DNA from: Opitutus sp. GAS368 | Lineage (GTDB): Bacteria > Verrucomicrobiota > Verrucomicrobiia > Opitutales > UBA953 | DNA length: 26,695 nt | NCBI GenBank assembly: GCA_945906115.1 | Contig: CAMDQP010000004.1 | Location: 1-26,695, forward strand | Reading direction: 5' to 3' | Translations under genes and position numbers: made by a program | The notes under the pieces: model-generated | The model's database searches: none | Told to the model about the DNA's origin: nothing | What the model saw: the letters and a program-made list of their open reading frames with translations, nothing else | Part shown: positions 13,253 to 21,509 of the stretch, piece by piece | How the letters are laid out: each line of letters begins with the position of its first letter | How positions within the stretch are numbered: the stretch's first letter is position 1

Positions 13253-14578
13253 TCAGCGGAGCGAGTCGCTCAGGCGGCTGAGCGAGAACGAGAGCACCTG
13301 CGAATTGCGGCCGCTTTCCTTGAGGGCTTTGCGACGTTCGGCCGGCAGGTCCGTCAGCGCACCCGGCACGAAGTTGCACGCGGACTGGAAGAAGCCCTGC
13401 GTCTGCGTCGTGAGCGCGATGAGCTTCTTGGCGCCGAGCTGCTTGGCGCGACGCTTGGCGAATTCGACGAGTTTGCTGCCGACGCCGCGTCCGTGATAGA
13501 AGGGTTGCACGTACACCGCGCCGAGCTCCATCGACTTGCCGCCGGGATAGGGGTGCAGGGTGGCACAGCCGATAATACTGTCGTCAATCTCGTAGACGTA
13601 GAAGTCCGCGAAAGACTGCTCGATCTGCTGGCGCGTGCGGGCGACGAGGGCGTCCGTCTTAGCGCCGTGCTTGGCGAGGTTGTAGAGGGCCTGGGCGTCC
13701 TTCTTCTTGGCCTGGCGGATACGATCGTAGTCGTTGGCGTGCACCATCGTGCCGAGGCCGACTTTGTCGAAAATCTCGGTGAGGAGGCAGCCGAAGACGC
13801 GGCCGTCGAGGATGTGAGCACGCGGGACGTCGTTATCGAGGGCCTTGGCGGCCTGCACGGCCTTACTGCGGATACGCGGGTCGAGCTTCGCGGACTTGTC
13901 CGCGAGCAGGCGCTTGAGGTCGTCCTCCGGCAAGTTGAGCTGCACGATACCGTTGACCTGCAGGCCGCTGAACGGGGTGAGGTAGATGAGCTTCGAGGCG
14001 CCGAGGGCCGAGGCGAGTTCCATCGCGAGGTGGTCGCTGTTCACGCGGAGCGATTGGCCTTCGCGGTCGCACACGATCGGCGTGACGAGCGGGAGGATAT
14101 CCTGCGAGAGCATCGACTTGAGGATCGCGGCATCGACCTTCTCGACCTTGCCGGCGTAGAGATGGTCCACTCCCTTGAGGCGCCCGATCTTAGTCGAGCG
14201 GACGGCGTTGGTAATCGCGCAGCGGAGGCCGGCTTGGGAAAGGTTTTCGAGCACCGATTGCGAGACGAGCGCCGAAGCTTCACGGGCGAGCGACATCGTG
14301 GTGGCGTTGATGGGGCCTTCGCCCTGGACGTCGGAGAGCACGATATTATGTTCGCCGGCGAGGCCGACGAGCTGCTGGCCGATGCCGTGCACAAGGACGA
14401 CCTTGATGGACAGGCTGCGGAGGACGGCGATGTCGGTGACGATGTTCGCGAAATTCTCGTGGGACACAATCGAGCCATCGACCGCGATGACGAACACGTG
14501 GTCGCGGAACATGGGGACATACCGGAGGATTCCCCGGAGGTCGGTCGGCTTCATGGCGCGTTCACGCTGGCTGGACAT
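13253..14578 (-). CDS. argA: Amino-acid N-acetyltransferase (N-acetylglutamate synthase)
   Basis: ArgA makes N-acetylglutamate from glutamate and acetyl-CoA, the first step of arginine synthesis. The 441-residue length matches E. coli ArgA (443). The N-terminal two-thirds is an amino-acid-kinase fold, with VVLVHGIGQQL and the RVNSDHLAMELASALGA segment. The C-terminal third is a GNAT domain with the acetyl-CoA loop HGRGVGSKL and the preceding MELGAVYVQPFYH strand. I chose the ATG at 14578 because AAGGA sits six bases upstream; a TTG two codons earlier is less likely. It converges on the UDG-like gene with a three-base gap (TGA-GGC-TCA) and is divergent from the Xer gene. Confidence 0.94.
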   Translation of the reverse strand: MSSQRERAMKPTDLRGILRYVPMFRDHVFVIAVDGSIVSHENFANIVTDIAVLRSLSIKVVLVHGIGQQLVGLAGEHNIVLSDVQGEGPINATTMSLAREASALVSQSVLENLSQAGLRCAITNAVRSTKIGRLKGVDHLYAGKVEKVDAAILKSMLSQDILPLVTPIVCDREGQSLRVNSDHLAMELASALGASKLIYLTPFSGLQVNGIVQLNLPEDDLKRLLADKSAKLDPRIRSKAVQAAKALDNDVPRAHILDGRVFGCLLTEIFDKVGLGTMVHANDYDRIRQAKKKDAQALYNLAKHGAKTDALVARTRQQIEQSFADFYVYEIDDSIIGCATLHPYPGGKSMELGAVYVQPFYHGRGVGSKLVEFAKRRAKQLGAKKLIALTTQTQGFFQSACNFVPGALTDLPAERRKALKESGRNSQVLSFSLSRLSDSLR

Positions 14579-14626
14579 ACTCAATCCTTATGGACTCCCC
14601 GGGGGGCGGGGCAATACTGATGACGC

Positions 14627-15574
14627 ATGCCGAAGCCGCCCCGAGTCCGCCGTGAGAAGGTGCCTCCCGACCTCCAGGAGCTGGTGGACGCCTTCCTGGC
14701 CCACCTCTCGCTCGAGCGTGGCGCCGCGAAGCTGACGACGGAGGCCTACGAGTCGGACCTGGTCCGCTTCGCCGCCCACTGCGGTCGGGCCGGCCGGACG
14801 AACTGGACGGAAGTCTCGCTCGCCGACGTGGATTCCTGGACGCGTGCGCTTGATCGTAAGGGCCACGCCGCGGCTTCCATGGCCCGTCGGCTCTCGGCAG
14901 TCCGTTCCTTCTCGGCCCATCTGGTGCGGAGCGGCCTGCGGCGCGACGACTTCACGGAGCTCGCCCGCGGACCGAAGCTCCACCGCAAGTTGCCCGGTAT
15001 GATTAGCGCCGAAGAAGCCGCCAAGGTCGTCTCGGCGCCCGATACCGGTACGCCGCAGGGCCTGCGCGACCGCGCGATGCTGGAGATGATGTACGGTTCC
15101 GGCCTACGTATCTCCGAACTCTGCAGTCTGGAAATCCAGGCCGTCGATGCCGACTCGGCGCTGGTGCGTGTCACGGGCAAGGGCTCCAAGGATCGCGTCG
15201 TACCCGTCGGCGAGACCGCGCTCGTCGCCTTGCAGGCCTACCTCAAGGCCGGTCGGCCGAAACTCGTTCGCTCAAAGACCGGCAGCGCGCTCTTTCTCAG
15301 CGCACGCGGCGTCGCCATCTCCCGTAAGACCTTCTGGCTCGGTGTGAAACAGGCGGCCCTGCGCGCCGGCGTTTCCGTGCCGGTGAAGCCGCACCTGCTG
15401 CGTCACGCCTTCGCGACGCACCTGCTGGAAGGCGGCGCGGACCTGCGTTCGATCCAGGAGATGCTTGGCCATGCCGACATCGCCACGACGCAGATCTACA
15501 CTTCCGTCGATCGGACGGCCCTGTCGGATGCGCACCGTCGCCACCACCCTCGCGGGCGGGGCAAGGGGCGTTAA
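14627..15574 (+). CDS. Xer-type tyrosine recombinase (XerC/XerD)
   Basis: This 315-residue protein is a tyrosine recombinase of the Xer type, which resolves chromosome dimers at dif sites. An N-terminal SAM-like DNA-binding domain (about 15-110) precedes the catalytic domain. All catalytic residues are visible: R161 (GLRISEL), K185 (TGKGSKDR), H256 and R259 (HLLRHAF), H282 (LGHADI) and Y291 (TQIYTSVD). Length and motif spacing fit XerC/XerD rather than phage integrases, and there is no att-like repeat or cargo. XerC and XerD cannot be separated without the partner. Its stop overlaps the nuoN stop on the other strand (TTAA). Confidence 0.93.
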   Translation: MPKPPRVRREKVPPDLQELVDAFLAHLSLERGAAKLTTEAYESDLVRFAAHCGRAGRTNWTEVSLADVDSWTRALDRKGHAAASMARRLSAVRSFSAHLVRSGLRRDDFTELARGPKLHRKLPGMISAEEAAKVVSAPDTGTPQGLRDRAMLEMMYGSGLRISELCSLEIQAVDADSALVRVTGKGSKDRVVPVGETALVALQAYLKAGRPKLVRSKTGSALFLSARGVAISRKTFWLGVKQAALRAGVSVPVKPHLLRHAFATHLLEGGADLRSIQEMLGHADIATTQIYTSVDRTALSDAHRRHHPRGRGKGR

Positions 15575-17100
15575 CGTCCGAACAGGACGAAGAGTCCGCC
15601 GATGATCGAGGCTGCGGTAAGCGCGCCGATTAGGAAGCGGGTGCCGAACGGAATCTCGAGCGGAGCCAGCTCTTCGTCGGCGTCGGTCGGCCGCACCACC
15701 GCTTCGCGAAGGATGGAGAAATAGTAGTGGATGCTGATCGCGACGCCGATGAGGGCGGCGCCGAGGATCCACCAGAGCTTGGCGGAGACGAGCAACGTCA
15801 GTACGAGCAGCTTGGCGATGAAGCCGACGGAAGGCGGCACGCCCGCGAGGGAGCCGATGCCGAAGCCGAGCGAGCTGGCGAGGAGCGGCGAGCGACGGAG
15901 TAGTCCGCGGAGCGCGAGCTGTGGGCGGCGATGGTCTTCGACGGCTGGCAGGGAGACGAGCGCCTGGGCGGCGAGGAACGTGCCGATCACGTAAGCAAGG
16001 AAGTAGATGACGATGACTTGTTCGACGTCGTAGCCGAAGGCGGTGACGCCGGGGAGGACGAGCGCAGCCGTGACGGCGGCGAGGATGAAGCCGGCGTGCG
16101 AGACGCCGGAGAGCGAGAGCGTGCGTTTCAGGTCGGTCGTGGCGAGGGCGCCGAGATTACCGGCGAGCAGGGTCAGGACAGCGGTGACGGCGAGGAGCGG
16201 CGCGAGTTTCACGGCGATCGGGGCGAACGGGCCGGTGGCGAGCAGCACGAGGGTGAACGCGCCGGCGGCCTTGGAGGCGGTGCCAAGGAAGGCGGTCGTC
16301 GGCGTCGGGGCGCCCTGATAGACGTCCGGAATCCAGGTGTGGAACGGGAAGGCGCCGAGCTTGAAGGCGACGCCGCCGAGGATGAGGGCGATACCAGTCA
16401 GCGTCAGGGGCGAAATCGTGTGCGTAACGGACTGGGCGGCGAGGGTCTTGCCAATTTGGGTGAAGTTGAGCGAATCGGTTACTCCGGGGACTGCGCCGAG
16501 CGCACCGTAGACGAGCACGATGCCCATCAGGAGCAAGGCCGAGCTGAGTCCGCCCGCGACGAGGTATTTCACGCCGGCTTCGAGCGAGGCTTCGCTACGA
16601 CGGAGGTAGCCGACGAGCACGTAGAGACCGACGGCGGCCGTCTCGAGCGAAAGGAAGAACGTGACGAAGTGGTTCGACTGCACGAGGAGCATGAACGCCG
16701 CGGTCACGACCAGCAGCACATGATGGTAGTCGGCGACGGCGGCGTCGCGCTCGCGCAGGAAGCCTTCGGCCAGGAAGCTGGTCAGCAAGGCCGACAGCAG
16801 AAAGACCATGCGGACGCCATCGGTGGGCAGGTTCTGACGGAGCAGCCCGGCGAACGACGCGACGTCGGTCGGTTGAACCCAGGGCCCGTTGGTCAGCGCC
16901 ATGATGGCGACGAGAACTAGGCCGACCCGAGCGGTGATCGGGATGAGCGAGCGGAGCGCCTTGGGGAGGAACATCGCCTGCAGCAGGCAGACGAGCGAGA
17001 GCCCAGCGACGGCGATTTCGGGCAGGATGGACAGCCAGTCGGCCGGGCGCGGGGCCAGGACCTTGAAGACCGGATCGATATCGGCGAGGAAAGGAATCAT
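15571..17100 (-). CDS. nuoN: NADH-quinone oxidoreductase subunit N
   Basis: NuoN is one of the three antiporter-like, proton-translocating membrane subunits of complex I. The 509-residue protein has the expected 14 or so membrane helices. The channel acids and bases are in place: E153 in SLETAAVGLYVL, K247 seven residues before H254 in FKLGAFPFHTWIPDVYQGAPTP, and a further lysine in ASKAAG. It is last in nuoJKLMN. The start follows nuoM after the spacer GCTTTCCGTCCG, with no Shine-Dalgarno. The stop is shared across strands with the Xer gene. Confidence 0.95.
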   Translation of the reverse strand: MIPFLADIDPVFKVLAPRPADWLSILPEIAVAGLSLVCLLQAMFLPKALRSLIPITARVGLVLVAIMALTNGPWVQPTDVASFAGLLRQNLPTDGVRMVFLLSALLTSFLAEGFLRERDAAVADYHHVLLVVTAAFMLLVQSNHFVTFFLSLETAAVGLYVLVGYLRRSEASLEAGVKYLVAGGLSSALLLMGIVLVYGALGAVPGVTDSLNFTQIGKTLAAQSVTHTISPLTLTGIALILGGVAFKLGAFPFHTWIPDVYQGAPTPTTAFLGTASKAAGAFTLVLLATGPFAPIAVKLAPLLAVTAVLTLLAGNLGALATTDLKRTLSLSGVSHAGFILAAVTAALVLPGVTAFGYDVEQVIVIYFLAYVIGTFLAAQALVSLPAVEDHRRPQLALRGLLRRSPLLASSLGFGIGSLAGVPPSVGFIAKLLVLTLLVSAKLWWILGAALIGVAISIHYYFSILREAVVRPTDADEELAPLEIPFGTRFLIGALTAASIIGGLFVLFGR

Positions 17101-17112
17101 CGGACGGAAAGC

Positions 17113-18660
17113 TTAGCGCTGGGCAGGGGCGGCGGGCGCGGCCTGGGTGGGCGCCTTGGCATTATGCTGCGAAGTGGTGGTGATGTCGGCGGCGACGGGA
17201 TTGACGGACTTAGTGATGAGCGAAGGCACGAACCCAATCGTCATCGAAGCGCCGAGGAGCACGCAGGCGGCGAAGCGTTCGGCCCCTCCGAGGTCGCCGA
17301 ACGGCGCGGCGGCGAAACGCTTCTCGAGCGCCTCGGAGGCTGGACCGAAGAACGTGGAGGCCACGGCACGAAGGGAGTACACGGCGGAGATGACGACGGT
17401 CGAGGCCACGAGGGCCTGCAGCCAGAGCGACTGGTCGCGGAGGGCGAGGAAGACGCCGACTTCGCCCCAGAAGTTACCGAAGCCCGGGAGGCCGATGGAA
17501 GCCATCGTCGCGGCAATAAAGAGCGCGGCGAGGATGGGCGTGCGCGCAGCGAGGCCACCGAGTTCGTCGAGGCGGTAGGTGCCGGCGCGGGCGCGGACGG
17601 CGTTGGCGAGCAGGAAGAGCGCGGCGCAGGAGAGGCCGTGCGCAACCATCAGGAAAGCCGCGGCATCGAGGCCGTCGGCCTTGCCGGAGACGCCGCAGAC
17701 CCAAATGCCGAGGAAGATCGGACCCATGTGGGCGACGGAGCTCCAGGAGAGCAGCTGCTTGAGGTCGCGCTGGGTGAGGCAGATCAGGCCGACGAGCACG
17801 ACGTTGGCGAGGGCGAACCAGAGGAACCACGTGCCGAGCGTCCCGCCGGTAATGTCGAGGCTGCTGAGGCCGAGGAGGATAATGCCGTAGAGGCCGAACT
17901 TCTTGAGGGCACCGGCGTGGATCATCGAGACCGGGGTCGGGGCGGAAGAGTAGCCGGGCGGGGCCCAGGAATGGAAGGGGAAGAGCGAGGCGAGCGTGCC
18001 GAGGCCGAAGAGCACCAGCGCGCCGGTGGCGGCGGGAATGTGCTTCGCGTTCTGCAGGCCGAGGGCAACGCTTTCGAACGTGGCGGCACCGTACTCGACG
18101 CCCGAAGCGTCAATGGCGATAAGGATACCGGCGAGGGATGCCATCGCCCCAGCGGTTAAGGTGATGGCCATCTGCATGGCGGCCGGACGACGGCCTTCGC
18201 CACCCCAGAAAAGCGTGAGGATGAACGTCGGGATGAGCGCGAACTCGTGGAAGAAATAAACGCCGACGAGGTGGTTGGTGCCGAACACGCCGAGCGTGCC
18301 GCCGAGCATGAAAAGAATGAGGCCGAGGTAGGTGTTCCGTCCTTCCACTTCCTGCGTGAGCGCTTTGATGCCCGCAGCTAGACCGACGAGGGAGGTCATC
18401 GCGAGGAGCGGCGCACTGAGGCCGTTGAGCGCGAAACCGAAGCCCCAGAATCCTTCGGACTGGAACTGCTGCGGTGCGGTGTTCGGATCGGACCAGAGGA
18501 CGAGGAGCCATGGGCCGAGCACGGCCGGGATGGCGAAGCCGCCGAAGGCGAAGCCCGAAGAGAAGCTGCGCGGGAGGTCGCGGCCGGCGAGTAGGATTAG
18601 GCCGACGAAGATCGGGGCCGTGATGGCGAGCGCGAGGAGCGTGGCAGGAAAAGTGTCCAT
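17113..18660 (-). CDS. nuoM: NADH-quinone oxidoreductase subunit M, variant channel
   Basis: This 515-residue membrane protein is the NuoM antiporter-like subunit. E139 (FFHEFALIP) matches the essential TM5 glutamate and a lysine of ALKKFGLYG matches the TM8 lysine. However, the TM7 segment reads TLASLFPFHSWAPPGY: seven residues before H230 there is L223, where NuoL, NuoN and E. coli NuoM have the proton-channel lysine. The usual WLPDAH motif is also WAPPGY, followed by SAPTPVSMIHAG. This may be a distinct NuoM type rather than a loss of function. It has a low-complexity Ala/Pro tail. The start follows the nuoL TAA after only TTC, with no Shine-Dalgarno. Confidence 0.93.
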   Translation of the reverse strand: MDTFPATLLALAITAPIFVGLILLAGRDLPRSFSSGFAFGGFAIPAVLGPWLLVLWSDPNTAPQQFQSEGFWGFGFALNGLSAPLLAMTSLVGLAAGIKALTQEVEGRNTYLGLILFMLGGTLGVFGTNHLVGVYFFHEFALIPTFILTLFWGGEGRRPAAMQMAITLTAGAMASLAGILIAIDASGVEYGAATFESVALGLQNAKHIPAATGALVLFGLGTLASLFPFHSWAPPGYSSAPTPVSMIHAGALKKFGLYGIILLGLSSLDITGGTLGTWFLWFALANVVLVGLICLTQRDLKQLLSWSSVAHMGPIFLGIWVCGVSGKADGLDAAAFLMVAHGLSCAALFLLANAVRARAGTYRLDELGGLAARTPILAALFIAATMASIGLPGFGNFWGEVGVFLALRDQSLWLQALVASTVVISAVYSLRAVASTFFGPASEALEKRFAAAPFGDLGGAERFAACVLLGASMTIGFVPSLITKSVNPVAADITTTSQHNAKAPTQAAPAAPAQR

Positions 18661-18663
18661 GAA

Positions 18664-20508
18664 TTAGCGGGCGATGAGGAACCAGGCCAGGAAGAGAGTA
18701 CCCACTACGATCCAGAGCGCGTAGGCGCGCATCTGGCCGCGGTGGAAGGAACGGCCGGTGAGGTAGCCCAAGACGGCGGGGACGCCGCCACCGATCCAGC
18801 GCACGGCGACGCCGTTGATGATTAGCAGGTCGAGGAAGGCGACGAACTCGGCCAGGCGACGCTGCACGGAGTCGACGACCCAGCGGTAGACGCCGTCCAT
18901 CCAGCGGTGCTCGAGGAGATGATACGTGCGCGGCGAGACGACCTGCAGGGCGTCGGCGCCGCGGACGCTACCGTAGAACTTGAGTGCACCGAAGAAGCCG
19001 ACGACGAGCGAGATCAGGCCGACGATGGTCGAAGGGGCGGCGAGGTGGAAGACGATGGCGTCGAGCGCGGGCTTGATCGGCTGCAGCGAGCCGGCGGGGA
19101 GCAGCGTCGAGGCGAGGAAACCGCCGGCGACGGAGTAGACGAGGCCAAGTACGACGAGCGGCAGGGTCATCGTCCAAGGCGACTCATGGGCGTGAGACGC
19201 TTCTTCGGAGTTGGCTTCGCCGAGGAAGACCAGGCGGATCATGCGGCCGCTGTAGAGGCAGGTCGCGAGCGCGGCGAGGGCCAGGAAAGCGAAGATCGCG
19301 AAGTGACCGCCATGGTAAGCCGCCTCGATGATGGCATCCTTGGAATACCAGCCGGCGAGGAAGGGCACGGCGCAGTTCGAGAGGGTCGCGGCGATGAAAG
19401 TCACGGCGGTGAGCGGCATCTTCTTCAGCAGGCCGCCCATCTTGAGCATGTCCTGTTCGTGGTGGCAGCCGTGGATGACAGACCCGGCGCCGAGGAATAG
19501 GGTGGCCTTAAAGAACGCGTGCATCGCCATGTGCATGAGTGCGAGGTCGGGGCGGCCGAGGCCAATCGCGCAACCCATGATGCCGAGGTGCGCGAGCGTC
19601 GAGTAGGCGAGGGACTTCTTGATATCCGTCTGCGCGAGCGCACAAAGGCCAGCGAGCGCGGCCATGCCGGCGCCGGAGATCGCGATGAACTGCAGGACTT
19701 CAGGAGCGAGCAGGAAACTCACGCGGGCCATGAAGTAGACGCCGGCGGCGACCATCGTGGCGGCGTGGATGAGCGCGGAGACCGGCGTCGGGCCGGCCAT
19801 GGCGTCCGTGAGCCAGACGTGCAGGGGGAACTGGGCGGACTTACCGAGGAACCCACACATCAGGAGTGCGCCGATGGCGATAGGGAGGGTCTTGGCGGCG
19901 GCGGCGTGGTCCTTGAGCGCGACGAAGTCGAGTGTGCCGTAGAGCGAGAGACACATCGCGATGCCGAGGATGAAGCCGAGGTCGCCCACGCGGTTGACGA
20001 TGAACGCCTTCTTCGAGGCGGCGGCGGCGTAGTCTTTGTCGAAGTAGTGCGCAATCAGCATGTATGAGCTGAAGCCCACGAGCTCCCAGAAGATGAACGT
20101 CATGAGCAGGTTGTCGGCGACGACGATGCCCAGGATGGAGAACATGAAGATCGAGAGACCGGCGAAGAAACGGCCGCGGGCCGAGTCCTCCTTCATGTAA
20201 CCGACAGAGAAGAGGTGAATCCACGCGGCGACGAACGACACCACGAAGAGCATCAGGCGCGCGTTGGCGTCGATGAGGTAGCCGAAGCCGAGGCTGACGC
20301 CGCCGAACTTCGCGAGCTCGATGTGCCAGGTGACGTCAACGCCCTTGCCCAGGAGTAAGAGCGATAAGCCGGCAATGGCGAAGGCGGTGCCAGTGGAAAG
20401 CCACGCGGCGAGGCCGCCTTCACGGCGCAGGAATAGCGCGGAAATCGCGGCGGCGCCGAGCGGCAGGAACAGGATCCAGTGGACCAGAGACGAAAGGTCG
20501 GAAGGCAT
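18664..20508 (-). CDS. nuoL: NADH-quinone oxidoreductase subunit L
   Basis: NuoL is the distal antiporter-like subunit of complex I, carrying a long amphipathic lateral helix. The 614-residue length is normal. Family motifs are intact: E142 in FWELVGFSSYM, K223 in GKSAQFPLHVWLTDAM, and GPTPVSALIHAATMVAAGVYF. The C-terminal part ends in a hydrophobic helix (WIVVGTLFLAWFLI), as expected for the anchor of the lateral helix. The spacer to nuoK is GCCTTTCCG directly before the ATG, with no Shine-Dalgarno. Confidence 0.96.
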   Translation of the reverse strand: MPSDLSSLVHWILFLPLGAAAISALFLRREGGLAAWLSTGTAFAIAGLSLLLLGKGVDVTWHIELAKFGGVSLGFGYLIDANARLMLFVVSFVAAWIHLFSVGYMKEDSARGRFFAGLSIFMFSILGIVVADNLLMTFIFWELVGFSSYMLIAHYFDKDYAAAASKKAFIVNRVGDLGFILGIAMCLSLYGTLDFVALKDHAAAAKTLPIAIGALLMCGFLGKSAQFPLHVWLTDAMAGPTPVSALIHAATMVAAGVYFMARVSFLLAPEVLQFIAISGAGMAALAGLCALAQTDIKKSLAYSTLAHLGIMGCAIGLGRPDLALMHMAMHAFFKATLFLGAGSVIHGCHHEQDMLKMGGLLKKMPLTAVTFIAATLSNCAVPFLAGWYSKDAIIEAAYHGGHFAIFAFLALAALATCLYSGRMIRLVFLGEANSEEASHAHESPWTMTLPLVVLGLVYSVAGGFLASTLLPAGSLQPIKPALDAIVFHLAAPSTIVGLISLVVGFFGALKFYGSVRGADALQVVSPRTYHLLEHRWMDGVYRWVVDSVQRRLAEFVAFLDLLIINGVAVRWIGGGVPAVLGYLTGRSFHRGQMRAYALWIVVGTLFLAWFLIAR

Positions 20509-20517
20509 CGGAAAGGC

Positions 20518-20826
20518 TTAGTCGCGGAGGGTGGTGAGCGCGTCGGACTGCACGGTGCCGCGCTTGCGGAACAGGGCCACGATGAGCGCGAGGCCGACGG
20601 CGACTTCGGCGGCCGCGACGGTGATGACGAAGAAGACGAGAACGGCGCCGTCCATGGTGCGGTTGAAGCGCGAGAAGGCGACGAGCGCGAGCGTGGCGGC
20701 GGCGAGCATGAGCTCGAGGCACATGTAGACGACGAGCAGGTTGCGGCGCATGAGCACGCCAGTCAGGCCTAGGACGAAAAGGAGGCCCGCCAGGATGAGG
20801 TGGTGAGCGAGCGAGGTGTTTTCCAT
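20518..20826 (-). CDS. nuoK: NADH-quinone oxidoreductase subunit K
   Basis: This 102-residue protein has three membrane helices and is the NuoK (MrpC-like) proton-channel subunit. The two buried acids are present: E38 in VVYMCLELML and E74 in AAAEVAVGLALIV, corresponding to E. coli E36 and E72. It lies between nuoJ and nuoL. The spacer from the nuoJ TAA is TCTTTCCGCC, without a Shine-Dalgarno. Confidence 0.96.
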   Translation of the reverse strand: MENTSLAHHLILAGLLFVLGLTGVLMRRNLLVVYMCLELMLAAATLALVAFSRFNRTMDGAVLVFFVITVAAAEVAVGLALIVALFRKRGTVQSDALTTLRD

Positions 20827-20836
20827 GGCGGAAAGA

Positions 20837-21370
20837 TTAGGCTTTGGTTTCGGGGTTGTCCTTGCTCAGCGACACGACGCCGACGAGGGCGACGAGGAGC
20901 AGGAAGCCGGCGATTTCCAAGGGCAGGAGATACTTCGTGTAGAGCAGGCGGCCGAATGACTTGGCGGCGGTGGTGAACTCGGCGGGGTTGACGGAGAGCT
21001 CGGGCGGCGTGGCACCCGCTTTCACGGCGGAGACGGCGCCGGACCAGTGGAAGAGCCAGAGCACGCCGGCGGCGAGGAGGAAGAAAGTCGCGAGACCGAG
21101 CGCGGCGGTCTTCCACGGATACGCGCCCTGCGGGTCCTCGGTGTCGAGGAGCATGATGATGAAGAGGAAGAGCACCATCACGGCGCCGGCGTAGACGAGG
21201 ACCTGCAGCACGCCGAGGAAGTAGGCGTCTAGGAGGAAGAACTCGGCGGCCACCCCGACCAAGGCGAGGATCATCCCCATGGCAGAGGTCACCGCGTTGC
21301 GGCTGAGGACCAAGAGAAGGGCAGCCCCGAGGGTCAGTGCTGCAAAGAAAATAAACAGGCCGTCCGGCAT
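20837..21370 (-). CDS. nuoJ: NADH-quinone oxidoreductase subunit J
   Basis: This 177-residue protein with five membrane helices is NuoJ, whose TM3 pi-bulge takes part in coupling. Family segments are the first helix FIFFAALTLGAALLLVLSRN and the Tyr/Gly-rich TM3 LGVLQVLVYAGAVMVLFLF. It is the first gene of nuoJKLMN. The upstream sequence holds a good promoter (21481-21509) and about 105 bases of leader. The ATG is preceded by a pyrimidine-rich stretch with no Shine-Dalgarno. nuoA-I are not upstream, so the complex I genes are split into at least two loci, or the rest lies elsewhere. Confidence 0.95.
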   Translation of the reverse strand: MPDGLFIFFAALTLGAALLLVLSRNAVTSAMGMILALVGVAAEFFLLDAYFLGVLQVLVYAGAVMVLFLFIIMLLDTEDPQGAYPWKTAALGLATFFLLAAGVLWLFHWSGAVSAVKAGATPPELSVNPAEFTTAAKSFGRLLYTKYLLPLEIAGFLLLVALVGVVSLSKDNPETKA

Positions 21371-21442
21371 GGGTCGGACGGTAGGGCGGGGGGAGGTATT
21401 GGAAAGGAGAAAACGCCACTAAATGGCCTTTTTTGCCACTTT

Positions 21443-21462
21443 AGGGGGGTCATTAGCCCCCT
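21443..21462 (-). promoter_or_regulatory. GC hairpin in the nuoJ leader
   Basis: AGGGGG (21443-21448) pairs with CCCCCT (21457-21462) around an 8-base loop, inside the predicted nuoJ leader. No T-run follows it on the minus strand, so it is a poor terminator for folA. It could protect the mRNA 5' end or tune translation. Confidence 0.4.
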
Positions 21463-21480
21463 CCCGCCTAAGACCCCTTA

Positions 21481-21509
21481 ATTATGACCGAAAACGCTTA
21501 ATCGCTCAA
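21481..21509 (-). promoter_or_regulatory. Sigma70-type promoter of nuoJKLMN
   Basis: On the minus strand TTGAGC (21509-21504) and CATAAT (21486-21481) are separated by exactly 17 bases and match consensus at 4/6 and 5/6 positions. The -35 box overlaps the folA stop codon. It allows nuoJKLMN to be transcribed separately from thyA-folA, although read-through is possible. Confidence 0.65.

Noticed and set aside
14579..14584. TTG start for argA two codons upstream
   Set aside because: The ATG at 14578 has AAGGA at good spacing and gives a family-typical length.
13493..14620. 375-codon open frame opposite argA
   Set aside because: No recognisable domain; the composition is typical of an antisense frame in GC-rich DNA.
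14627..15574. Xer-type recombinase as the integrase of a mobile element
   Set aside because: No att repeats, tRNA target or cargo genes; flanked by argA and nuo housekeeping genes, and the motifs fit chromosomal XerC/D.
15931..18159. Long plus-strand open frames opposite nuoN and nuoM
   Set aside because: Glu/Gly/Arg-rich shadow frames of hydrophobic membrane genes.
20769..21419. 216-codon minus-strand frame overlapping nuoJ
   Set aside because: Another frame of nuoJ giving an Arg/Pro-rich product; nuoJ itself has the correct helices.
21443..21462. Terminator for thyA-folA
   Set aside because: The stem has no following T-run on the minus strand and lies downstream of the nuo promoter, so it is described as a leader hairpin.
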